From positions 1-64,000 of the forward strand of contig JAGFMI010000016.1 in the NCBI GenBank assembly GCA_021030905.1: a stretch of DNA of 64,000 nt. Reading direction: 5' to 3'. The notes below the pieces were generated by a model, which worked only from the letters and a program-made list of their open reading frames with translations, was not told the origin of the DNA and did no database searches. Position numbers and translations under genes: made by a program. Source of the stretch: Pyrenula massariospora (Eukaryota > Ascomycota > Eurotiomycetes > Pyrenulales > Pyrenulaceae). This document shows, piece by piece, positions 21,246 to 31,549 of the stretch (the stretch's first letter is position 1; every line of letters begins with the position of its first letter).

Positions 21246-22980
21246 GCTGAAAGATATGAGAACGCGATGAGGAGGTGCCAACTTCAATTGACATCTAATA
21301 TGGCTTACATGGTGCTTCTTTCCTCATTGTATGTCTGTGACTGACCATGGGAAAAGTGACATATATATACTCCAACCCGGCAAGGCTATGGAAATCGATA
21401 ATGAGTACTTTGCATTTACAGTGAATACGATATCCATAGACGTTAGCTCTCAAGGTTAGGACCGACTTTGCAGGGCTAGGAGTCTAACTCTCTGGGACAA
21501 ATCTGGGACAGTTGGCTACAAGGCTGATTTGTAGACAGCCTTAGCAGCAGCAAGGCACTGGGGGTTCTGAACAGCCCTCGGCTCGCTTTTAAATGGCCGC
21601 CACCTGAAGTAAAACATCGCGGAGTGGCGTCAACTAGATGTCCCCCACTTTGTCCATCACGGCCAAAAGTCTGTCCCGCAAGGCTGGGCAACTCTTCCGG
21701 TCAAGGGAAATTGAAACTGCTAGAATGACTTTCGCTGGTCAGATAGTGACGACGTGGCGGTTGTCCTTGATTTGTCAGGCGGCACCTTTTTGAAAACTTT
21801 GTTAGATACTATCGTAGACTTGTCAGATGTCGCGTTTCTCGGCAGCCTACCTATACTCTACCTAGACAACCTATCTGACCCTATCTAGCCTAGGCCGATT
21901 GACGTCGCCGGTGGGCAGCTTACCTTATTCATAGGCAATCCTCTTAACCTTTATATAGGCTTGTTATCTAACTCTGCAGGTTTAGTGTTTAGCTAGCCTA
22001 CCTCGTCCGTTTGTATAGCGGTTTTGACGGTACGTATTGAAATGCCTGTAAAGAATTACAATATCACTATTTCCAGGTCGTGTGAGAAGTATGTATGAGA
22101 TGTTGAATTCACAGTCGGGCATCAATCATGTCCATGAATGAAGCCAACACCGACAGGGACTTGTATTCTCAAGCTCGTCACAAAGCCAGTTACCGATAAT
22201 TGGGCTGGACATTTGAAGAATAGTTGATACGCCATTGCAGCTAGCATCAAGCATTGAGCGTTACGAAGTATCACTCCTAGCTTTCCTATGCATCAATGAT
22301 TTACCAAGCATGTATCACTGTTCAATGAACAGACCCGACTCTTCCCTGGCCAGACTTGGTCAGCCTCTCCAACAGGTATCCACGGCTAAGATATCCTCGC
22401 GGCGGAGCTGTCGTGGCCTAATGCGGTGTCGAGGGGTGTCTAGAGAAGATAGGGGAAGATAGGGAATGATGAGGTGGAAGCAGAACTATTTCGTGGAGAA
22501 ATACCCTCCTAGCTCCAACGGGAAACGCGAAAGAAGGCGACAGCCAGGTTTCAATGTCTCTGCACGCTCAAATCTATATGACATTAATACTCTATGACAG
22601 AAATATATTCGTTGACGGCATGAAGACTATTGAAGCTATTGGCGATACTGGATAGCCTGCTCGAGTGGCCTACCCGTCATTTCGGTCGGTTAGATCTCCA
22701 TGGTTTCCTCTGGGTACATTGCGAGTACTGACAGGTATCTGTCTGCGAGAGAGTCAACAACAAGTTTTCTAAAGGATGACTACAAAGGCAAGCTCAAGCT
22801 CGCTCTGCGCTTGGAGTTAGACTGAAGACGTTATAATTGAGTCATTTTCAGCAGTCCTAACATCCAACACCATTATCGAAACAAGCGTGCTCTGGCTTCC
22901 TCGAATTTTCTGAATGAATGTCAATCGATTTGATCATCGAGATCAAAATCAATTAGCATCTATCGATTTCGCCGTGCCCG
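21246..22980. promoter_or_regulatory. divergent intergenic region, 1.7 kb
   Basis: It separates the Clr5-ankyrin gene and the plus-strand membrane-protein gene and should contain both promoters. Bases 21840-21990 are rich in CTA/CCTA words and TpA steps, like a degenerate mutated repeat. There is no recognisable element or gene. Confidence 0.4.
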
Positions 22981-24339
22981 ATGATGAACACAATACTCAA
23001 CTTCACAAAACTCATTCCCCTACTCCTACCACCCTTCAATCTTGGACTAATATTCTTACAACAGAGCACGCCCGGGTTCCTACCGGCACTAGCTTCAATG
23101 CTTCATATCTTCAGCAACCCTATCGATGCACTGTGGAGTATACTCTGTCGACGAGAGGCTGCTCGACGGTGCTACCTCTTCGCTGCGAGCAATACGCCTG
23201 ACCTAACGCGAGAACTTGCCGCGATCTTGTCAACCTATGACCAGTGGCTTCAAAATGCTCAGCCGCACATGGTTCGATCATTAGCAGCTCGACGGCGGCC
23301 TCTGTCGCATGCTGATGCCCATGGCGTTCTTCTAATCACTGAAGAAGAAAAACACTTGATCCGTAACGCGGCGCTGAGACTTCGAAGCTGCCGTGGTGAC
23401 AGCCTCTGGAACACTCGGCTGTCTATCATCTCATACGTTACCTCGCTAGCCGCAGTCGCGCACAGAATTTTGCGATCAAACAGCGGAGATGTTCAACGAG
23501 AAGCTGGACATATCCTTTCGCTCATTGCGATTTTCAGCCATCTTGTCTTCGCCGTATCCCTCAATGGATACGTTGGGGCATTCCTTCAACAAAAGGAAGC
23601 AGCGAGAATAGTGTTCGATCTCTGTATGTCTCTCAGAGACCTCCGCGTCAGCCGGCAACACACCTTCCAGCTGCTACCACTCCCGTTCCCCGGCAACGGT
23701 AGACACGAGTCCAGCACAATCTGCACCGACGCTCCTGCCTTTTCAAGGCTTTACGCTAAGCTTGGCCTTGCGTCTGGAACGCTTAATTCTTTGCGTCCAT
23801 GCAAGAGCAAGATGGCCCCAGACAACGGAGGTCGCCATACCTTGACCCTTCTCGCAATGTCGACTTGCGCTGTGCTGGTTTCATTTGCAGGTGCCATGGC
23901 CGTCCACCTGCTTGCACCCACGAAAAAGACGGCAGTCGAGCTGCTCCCATTGGCGGGTTGCTTCGTACTTTGGGTTGTCAATTGGCAGGTGTCCGTCGGC
24001 ACATCATGCTTGTTGTCCAGAAAATCCATCAAGACCGAAATGTATTCCTACATTATCGTCAGCAGCGACATAATTTTCACGGCACTCATCTTCTCTTGTT
24101 TTGGCTGGTCTTTCACGAACCACCCGAGAACAAGCCATACTTCAGCTACCGTGAGCGAGTTGACGATCGTTACCTGGTTTGTTATCATGCTCATGACCCT
24201 TGCAGCAGTACTGCTTGTCGGGTTATGGGCTGATTTCGGTGGTGATAATGCAAAGCTTTTGTTTGTGCGGTCTTTGGACGAGGCGTTGGCGGACATGGAA
24301 GCTATATCAGTACTTATGGTACGACGGACCAGTATCTAA
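22981..24339 (+). CDS. predicted multi-pass membrane protein, orphan
   Basis: A single exon of 452 aa with no family I recognise. The N-terminus is hydrophobic (LIPLLLPPFNLGLIFLQ), followed by a soluble basic stretch (RSLAARRRPLSHADAHG). Hydrophobic segments lie near residues 150-165 and 180-205 (LSLIAIFSHLVFAVSL), and four more near 290-430, such as LTIVTWFVIMLMTLAAVLL. Codon use is even and long hydrophobic segments are maintained, which argues for a real gene. Two neighbouring gene-free blocks are AT-rich and decayed. The ATG at 22981 is followed by a second ATG; either could be the start. Confidence 0.65.
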   Translation: MMNTILNFTKLIPLLLPPFNLGLIFLQQSTPGFLPALASMLHIFSNPIDALWSILCRREAARRCYLFAASNTPDLTRELAAILSTYDQWLQNAQPHMVRSLAARRRPLSHADAHGVLLITEEEKHLIRNAALRLRSCRGDSLWNTRLSIISYVTSLAAVAHRILRSNSGDVQREAGHILSLIAIFSHLVFAVSLNGYVGAFLQQKEAARIVFDLCMSLRDLRVSRQHTFQLLPLPFPGNGRHESSTICTDAPAFSRLYAKLGLASGTLNSLRPCKSKMAPDNGGRHTLTLLAMSTCAVLVSFAGAMAVHLLAPTKKTAVELLPLAGCFVLWVVNWQVSVGTSCLLSRKSIKTEMYSYIIVSSDIIFTALIFSCFGWSFTNHPRTSHTSATVSELTIVTWFVIMLMTLAAVLLVGLWADFGGDNAKLLFVRSLDEALADMEAISVLMVRRTSI

Positions 24340-25817
24340 AATCTATGACTGTCCATTCCAGAGCATCTGCAATGGTGGGGGTACTGAGGCCTTTCGCGGG
24401 ACAGTGTCCTCCCTTGCGACCTCTTATCATGAATAGCTCTAGCATAGCGTAGTACAGATAAGGGGCTCTATCTGCGTGGTGATCCATGCAGTAGCCTTAA
24501 TAACATTATCGTATAATCGTTTTCTGTCCATTGTTGATTGTCAATCGAAACCCCCCTTTGCATCTCTAGGCCATCATTCACTATACTCTCATATCTGTCC
24601 CCTGGGGATGCTTTGTTAGCCGGCTGGGACAGTCTTTTGTCGTGATATCCACGATACGGTCCCTACACGTGGTAAAGGGATGATGTTCCATATATCCCGG
24701 ATGTGGACAGGCTAGGTTCGCGAGGAAGGTACAAAGGGCGGGAAGACGCTGAGAGGCCGTCCATTGGAGCTGCCTCGGATACAGGCTATACTAAATGAGG
24801 TTAAATAAAAAATTCGACGGATTTGGCAGCCAGCTATATCTTTTCTAGTTACTTTAAATATGTTATTTAAATTAGCGGAGTTTTAGCGAATATTAAAAAA
24901 ATGAAAATTATTATTTTATATATGTGAGATCTAGGTGGGTGACAACAGACAGAGAGCTAAAGAGCAAGAGCTAATTCCTATATCCCATAGGTTCAAGACT
25001 CAAAGCTTGAAGAGCTATGTTCGTATACGCAGCGAGGGTAAATATCTCACAGGGAGTCTTAGCAAGGCTTGGCAGGCCTCGGCAGGCCTGACAATATATT
25101 CGGTATAAGTAATACCTAAAAACTGCCTCAAGATACATTAAATAATCCCAAAAGAAATAAGTATTATATAAGCCGCTTAATTGAATAAGTGATCTAACTA
25201 TTTCTGATATGGTGAAAAATACTGTCACACATCTATAAAAGAATATATCAGATAGCAGAGCAGCGTAGTCATGCCACAGACTGACAAGGAAGTCGCCGCA
25301 GAGTGCGTGCTCGTATGTATTCCTTATGAGCGCAAGCTGCGCGAACGCCTCAGCCATTTTGGCCTAGCGGTAGCTCTTCATGACAACCACACATCGTCAT
25401 TGAAGCTGTTCTATCTTCCTTTTACGTCGATTCTCTTTTACTAGTGTATGCTATGTACTTTCAGTATGGAAGATGCAAATCTTATCCTGACCGTCGGAGC
25501 TATTGGTGGGTATGCTGGGAGCTCGCTATGCTTACCGGACAACGCCTCAGAAAGCCTTGGCTGACTGGCCAAGCGCCCGTCAGAGCCGCTCCTGCCCCTA
25601 CATCGCTTAATTCCGAGCAATCAGGGACTTCCTTTCTGACGATACGGACTCTGTAGCATCAGCCTCTTTATCATGGCGCGCTATAATCTGATGGGGAAAA
25701 GGCTACAATATCACTCCCTTTCACCCCGCCAACTTCTGGAACAAGGTACGTTCTTCTAGAACAGCATTGAGGACTCAACCACTTGAGAGGAAAGTCATAC
25801 GGAAGAAATATTCAGTC
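24340..25817. other. gene-free stretch with an AT-rich, RIP-like block
   Basis: Bases 24785-25260 form an AT-rich, TpA-rich, CpG-poor block with homopolymer A/T runs. It has sharp edges and returns to average composition near 25265. It resembles a short relic of a repeat hit by repeat-induced point mutation. A minus-strand open frame crosses it (25357-24971) but has no family features. A tRNA A-box-like word near 25352 has no matching B box. The right end holds the promoter of the next gene. Confidence 0.45.
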
Positions 25818-26599
25818 ATGGTCAAAGTCATAAACTATATTAAAAAGCCGTTTACATCGGCCAAAACCACTTCGACTCGCGATGCAGAAAAAGCAAAGTC
25901 GAGAAAAGAGACCAAGCTCGACCGGGAGACCCGCGCCATGCACCTCTCTGACGAAGAGCTCACTCGCAAATACTACTCTGCGGCGAGTAAAGCCAGCTGT
26001 AACATGGGATCTGCATACAACTCGTTCGGACGTTGGGCCTTAAGAGCAGGAAAAGTCGCAGGACATGCGCATCATGGCTACGCCGATGGCTTCTCTGTCG
26101 TTCGAGCAGGCTTGCACGCGAATGATAGCCTCGAGTCAAACGCCAAAGGTGCTTATCAGGTGAACCGTGCTTGGGACTATGGGAGGCAGCTGGAAGCCCG
26201 CGGAATGTCTTCGAGATTAGATCCGGCTCGGCTTAGGAACGACTTTACTGATGGCTTCTTCAGAAAGCGGAATAAAGAGAGCAAGCAGGCCGATAAGTTC
26301 CTTTCCTACGGACAAAAGGTAGGTAGGGAGTATGACAGAATGGAGCAAAACATCCAAAGCAATCAGGGTTCGATTGATCCCTCGCTCTTTCAGCGTATGT
26401 CCCACGAATCCACGCGAAGGATCACACTTCAGCTATTAACATTCTTGTCAGCTCACTACATTATGAGTCCCCAGCCAGGAAACGGTCCAGACTTGTTGTC
26501 TCAACGTAAGTACCTAATCAGAGTTTTGAAGATCGATCATTTCACCTAACTGAGTACATAGTCCAATCACTTCCTGATGTCAGCGATATGCAATTTTGA
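25818..26599 (+). CDS. small orphan protein, two exons
   Basis: Exon 1 is 25818-26505. A 56-base intron with textbook signals (GTAAGT, ACCTAAC, ACATAG; 26506-26561) leads to a 38-base exon 2 ending in TGA at 26597-26599, giving 241 aa. The protein is basic and helical. It has a Lys-rich N-terminus (KVINYIKKPF, then KSRKETKLDRETRA) and a Gly/Ala/His-rich middle (GRWALRAGKVAGHAHHGYADGF) that could form a weak membrane-associated helix pair. There is no signal peptide. I recognise no family. The good splice signals and even codon use support a real gene in an otherwise gene-poor interval. Confidence 0.6.
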
Positions 26600-27286
26600 G
26601 GAGGGGGAATAGGCGGGATATCTATGTCTCCCGCATGCTCAGAGTCTCAAGCTCTTCAAGTGCCTAATAAAGGCCGGTGGCACCTTTCAACGGAGTATGA
26701 CCATGACTTATAACTTGGGACAGCAACTAAAGAGTAACGACGTCATTCCGTAGCTACAATGGGAGACTTGCTTAAACGTGATAGGACAATGCGTACTTTA
26801 TTTCAAAATCTACAAACACTGTAGTATATATGGGTGCACTTTGGTAGCCATAAGAGGTGTGGCCGCTATGCTCTACCAACGTGGCACTAGTAGACTTGCT
26901 AGTAAAGGCGTTACGCAACTTGCTGCCACCCTGACAGAGTCATTGTTGCGGGGTTAGGCGCGCACCCACACCTGGGTTCAAGCCATTAATGTAGCACACT
27001 AGAGTCCGCTGGGTCTCTGTAGGCAAGCTCCCGGAGATGGGTTTCCATCGGCAATTTGGTAGAGGCATTTTGGAGAAAGGCTTGGACAAGTTTCGGTTCC
27101 AGAATCACTGCCCTTTGTAGAACATTCCTATTTCCTCAAGAATGAAGTGAGAACAAGAATACCTATGACTTACTCTCTAGTAGTCACCTTCAGTCCCTTG
27201 TTCGACATGAGCTTCTCCATCTCCAGTGTATTATAGAGTTAGAGAATGGAAGTCCCGCAATTATTGGCTCGAGAAGAAGGCCATTT
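26600..27286. other. gene-free stretch
   Basis: Average composition with no supported gene. A word resembling a tRNA B box (GGTTCAAGCC, about 26974) lacks any foldable tRNA around it. Confidence 0.4.
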
Positions 27287-28768
27287 TTATAGGAGGTACC
27301 CTCTCCTCCTCCCAATAGAAGGGATGGGAGGGAAGGGGAGAGGAGTTGTCAGCTGGCTGCTGGTAGCTTTAGGGGTTGACATTAAATTGCTAATCGAGCC
27401 AGCAGATGGTTGACTGCCCGATTGAAGGCTTAGCACGTCCTCATTCAAAAAGCTCGATGGTTGCGTCGAGATCCGACTGTTCGTCTGGCTACCGCCCACC
27501 TGCTGCTTCCTCACAGGTTCTATGAAACCATATGGATACAGCTCTTTCAGCTTCTCAACCACCCGTGTCTCCTCGACATATTTCCTGATGCTGTAACCGT
27601 CTCCCCATCTCTATTGACCACTTTTCCTCCCTCTTCGAGAATCGTATCGTGTCCGATCAGCGAATTTGTAAGTGGTAACATCCATCAAGTCACTGTGTTA
27701 CCGTGCACTCTGCTCACTGCTTTGACGAACAATCCAAAGTGTTTCGGTGTCTCTCTCGCCGCACCCGCAGTCTCCTGAAGAAGCGCCTTCGATGCCGATA
27801 CCCGACGCATTCTCTTGTGGAGCTCCATGTCTTCTCGTCTTGTCTTTGCTCGAGACTGAGAGATTAGCACGTCAATGCTGCTTTCTACCCTCGCTAGGCG
27901 TGCTTCCACACTGCTTGCCACGGCTGAGACAAGAGCAATATTCGCAGCAGCCTCTGCTCTCCTGATGTTCAGGCCTTCTTCCTGTACCGTCTCTTTCATC
28001 TCGAGTTTGCAGCCCTCGAAAAGTCTTTCATTATTCTTCGTTGCCATGGTCAACGACTTGATGTCACTCTCCACCACAGTATGGCCGAGCTACGGCTCCA
28101 CCAATTCCATTCTAAAGGACTCTGTAATCGGCCAAGGTTCTCATATATTTTCATGATCAATACGCTGTTCTCACGGATAGAGGATTCTTGCGTAGAGGCG
28201 GGAGGCAGGTTCGCACGGATAGTCTTAAGCAAATTCCTGAGATCACGCAATTAGCAAGATGACCACAGACGATAGCTTAGGGCGTAAACCTACAATGTTT
28301 CGACAACCAACAACGGCGTGACAGAAATCATTGGCCTTCACAGCGCCTTCCCTAAGTCCGCAACCGTTCGATTCAACTCTGCGGCTACCCATTTCGTCTT
28401 TACGAGTATCTTCCGCGCGATACTCAGCGAGCTAAATCCAGCCTCGTGGTTTTCAAGTACTTGTCGGATTTGGTATACTCGGCGTGAATTGGGTTCATTT
28501 GCATGGCCACATCCGACCTAGCGCCCATCTCGTCATCGCCAGACGCGAGATATTCCTCAATTCGCTCCAGATTTCGTCCGAACGCGTCAAGGAACGCGAC
28601 GGTAAAGGTGTATTGCTTCTCGGCATTTTCGGCATCTTTGATTGCTCGGGAGCCTTTGTAGATAGCTTTTATGGCAAGGACGAGGTCGCTAATGGACCAA
28701 CCCAGGCAGGACGGGAGTATGACGCATGGACGCGAAAAGGGATTCGAAGAAAGCAAGGAGATGTACAT
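27287..28768 (-). pseudogene. broken-looking gene with a fungal STAND-type N-terminal domain
   Basis: The N-terminus after the ATG at 28768 reads LGWSISDLVLAIKAIYKGSR, like the helical N-terminal domain that precedes NACHT, ankyrin or disordered regions in many fungal signalling proteins. Coding similarity then continues in another frame (QVLENHEAGFSSLSIARKIL) with no credible intron between, pointing to a small indel near 28465. An in-frame TGA lies at 28338-28340. A clean intron (28293-28237; GTAGGT, CTCAG) follows, then coiled-coil-like sequence VESDIKSLTMATKNNERLFEG, preceded by a TAG at 28092-28090. The last part is Ser/Pro-rich and ends at 27287. Several breaks over 1.5 kb suggest a pseudogene, but a gene with odd introns or assembly errors is possible. 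Confidence 0.45.
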
Positions 28769-29585
28769 AGGAAAGTCGAGGGAAAATATTGAAGAGGCAA
28801 GGGCAGACCTAGCTTGCAGCGCATCGGGCTGGTGGCTCGAACGCTGCACTGCACCGCCACGAATTGGGGGCCAAGTTTATTTTCTACCGCTCATTTATTA
28901 AGGATTGCGGCATATCCCTTTGAATACACCTCGTCGCGGGAGCTTTGACGGCAACAGTAAGTCCTCTGAAACTGTAGGTGCGAGACTATAGGTCAAGAGA
29001 AGGCTCTGCGAGAATGCCCGTGTCAAGAATGCCCTCGTGCCTAGGTTCATAAGTGGCGTCAGCTGCACGCTCTATGTGCGATTCTTGATGGATTGAAATC
29101 AAGAGCTACTTTGACAATGGATACCACGAAACACAATTTCAACTACATTTACATCATTCCTCAACTCAAAGCAAAAAGGCTCTTGACAGGCACCAGCCTC
29201 CAAGTTAAATGTCATGTCCTCATTTAGAATTTGAGGGATAGATTTTCTTGATTGGTCGGAAGGGAATTTTTAACGAGACTTTCCTATTCAAGCCTTGCAT
29301 CCGTCTTCCTGCAAACGTGGCCCGTCTACAACGAGTTCTCAAAGTTAGTCATCAGAGCCCACAGTGCGTTTTCAAAGAGCTTCACCTCACCCGGAATTAA
29401 GTAGGGCTACGATATGGATGACATCGAGGACTTGGTCTAGCCATGGGTCCGGAATGCCGCGGCACCTTAGCTTAATACAGTGTATGTTGAAGAGTTCTTG
29501 GTACTTCACGTCCTGACGACCCCCGCATTCTTCGTTGCTTTTACCAAGACCTTGTCATTGCCACGGAGCATCGATCTTGTTCAAG
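28769..29585. promoter_or_regulatory. intergenic region upstream of the FMN enzyme
   Basis: It should hold the promoter of the FMN-dependent enzyme. GTCCGGAATGCCGCGG at about 29447-29462 carries TCCGGAA, seven of eight bases of the palindrome found twice in the divergent promoter at 42 kb, about 135 bases before the start codon. No gene is supported here. Confidence 0.4.
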
Positions 29586-30904
29586 ATGGCATATAGAGTC
29601 TCTGATAATGTCGCACATCGTACTGACGGGCCAGCTGCTCGTCCTACTAATCCTGTAGAGTACGAGAATACGATCTATCAGAAAGGACTTCAATTCGAGC
29701 GACCCCCTTTCACGTTCCAAAGTGGGCAATGGGAGGCAGAGGCAGAGAAGCGCATGTCTGCTGAGTCCAAGGGCTATGTAGTCGGCAACGCAGGAACTGG
29801 CGAGACGACGCGCAAGAATCGCGAGGCATTTGCCAAATGGTCAATTGTACCCAGGCGCTTGATAAAAACCAGCGGCTTGCCGGATCTGTCTACAGATGTC
29901 TTTTCTGAGAAGCACCCCTTCCCCATCGCTGTGGCACCAGTCGGTGTCCAGCGCATCTTCAATCCGGAAGGCGAGATTGCTTCCGCTGCCGCCGCGAGCA
30001 AGGAGGCTGTGCCGTACATCATGAGCACGGCCAGTAGCAGTAGCATTGAGGATGTCGCTAAAGCAAATGGGAATGGGGTAAGATGGTACCAGCTTTATTG
30101 GCCGTCAAATGATCATAACGACATCACGGCATCACTACTCTCGCGGGCGAAGAAAGCTGGTTTCTCGGCTCTGTTTGTTACACTAGACACTTACATCCTC
30201 GGCTGGCGGCCAACAGATATGGACAATGGGTGAGCTCTGTCAATGTTCCGAGCTCGAAGATAGTAAACGCTGACCGAGGTCTCAGGTATAACCCTTTCCT
30301 TCGATCTGACAAGATTGGAGTGGCAATCGGGTTCTCAGACCCCGTCTTTCGCTCGAAATTCAAGGCCAGGCATGGAGTCGAGATCGAAGACGACATGCAC
30401 ACGGCTGCTGCGGAGTGGACTAGGACGGTCTTTCCTGCTCTCAGTCATAGCTGGGAAGACATCAAATTCTTAAAAGCCCACTGGGATGGACCAATTGTAC
30501 TCAAAGGTATCCAGACGGTTGAAGATGCTCAAAGGTGCGCTCAGCTCGGGCTTCAGGGCATTGTGGTGAGCAACCACGGTGGAAGACAGGTTGACGGCGG
30601 AGTGAGTTCCCTCGGGGTCCTCCCACGCATTGTTGCTGCCGTTGGGGACAAGCTGGATATCTTCTATGATTCAGGCATTCGATGCGGAGCGGATATAGCG
30701 AAAGCGATGGCTCTCGGAGCACAAATGTGTCTGATTGGCCGACCTTTTGTGTATGGCCTCGCTTTAGGAGGCAAGCAGGGCGTACAACATGTCTTGAAGT
30801 CTCTGCTGGGAGATATGGAGCTTACACTCCACCTTGCGGGGATCCAAAGCGCAAGTCCAGCCCATCTTAATCGCAGCATACTTGAGCGAGAAGATCAGCT
30901 CTGA
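29586..30904 (+). CDS. FMN-dependent alpha-hydroxy acid oxidase, lactate 2-monooxygenase-like
   Basis: The enzyme oxidises an L-2-hydroxy acid, probably L-lactate, with FMN. Oxidase, monooxygenase (acetate plus CO2) and dehydrogenase members cannot be told apart here. Exon 1 is 29586-30229. A 56-base intron (30230-30285; GTGAGC, GCTGACC, CTCAG) joins DNG to YNPFL, and exon 2 runs to 30904, giving 420 aa. Family motifs are intact: APVGVQ, the active-site Tyr in YQLYWP, Lys in IVLKGIQT and His/Arg in SNHGGRQ. The FMN phosphate loop is YDSGIRCGADIAKA plus IGRPFVYGLA. No cytochrome b5 domain or mitochondrial presequence is present, so it is not a CYB2-type respiratory dehydrogenase. A Zn2Cys6 regulator lies 645 bases downstream on the same strand. 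Confidence 0.92.
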
Positions 30905-31549
30905 AGACAATTTCTTCCCCTTTGGGGCAATCGAAAAGGCTCGGTAGGCTCGATAATTTATTTTTACAGCTCGGATTTTGTGAATAGGGCTTATGTCTGT
31001 TGTACTCAATCAAGGTTGGTGAGGGATCAAGCGCAAAAGAGCAGTCAAGTCTCGATATCATGGATCGATACCAGCTCGACTGTAACCCTCTCACGGCGAC
31101 CCGGCTTTGCCACTTTTGAAGCGTAGGCCTCCACCAGCGCGCCTCCAGCACAGTGAAGTAGATGAAATCAAAGTAGAGACGTCTCGAGGTAGCAGGTTGT
31201 TTCGCCATGCCTGTACGAAAGACATTAATGATACTAAGTTCTATGGATTAGATCTCTTCAGCGCTCATTCGCAGCACTGGATCCTCATCCATTCAAAGAG
31301 AATGATCAGAGAGTCCTGCAGGGTCAACCCCCGCCCCCAAATTCTTGACGCCACTATCACATTGGGGGCACAGACGACGAAAATTAATTGACTTTGACAG
31401 CAAATTCACGCGCCAAGTCCTCATTGACGGGGAACCTCAGCGACAGATATCGCTGCAGAACATTTTTTCTGTGGACAACAAGAATACTCTCGTTGCGCAT
31501 TTTGTCCCTGTGCCCGAGAGTGCATTTCATCGTCGCATGGAGTTAAAAC
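30905..31549. promoter_or_regulatory. intergenic region between the FMN enzyme and the regulator gene
   Basis: It holds the 3' flank of one gene and the promoter of the next. I see no named site and no gene. Confidence 0.4.

Noticed and set aside
21840-21990. CCTA-rich stretch reminiscent of telomeric CCCTAA repeats
   Set aside because: Words are irregular, not tandem CCCTAA, and lie mid-window; better read as a degenerate TpA-rich block.
24971-25357. 128-codon minus-strand frame across the AT-rich block
   Set aside because: No domain similarity; the AT-rich, mutated-looking context makes chance more likely.
25345-25400. tRNA-like A box (TGGCCTAGCGG) on the plus strand
   Set aside because: No B box and no cloverleaf can be drawn downstream; a chance match.
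26940-27000. tRNA B-box-like word GGTTCAAGCC
   Set aside because: No A box or foldable arms at the right distance.
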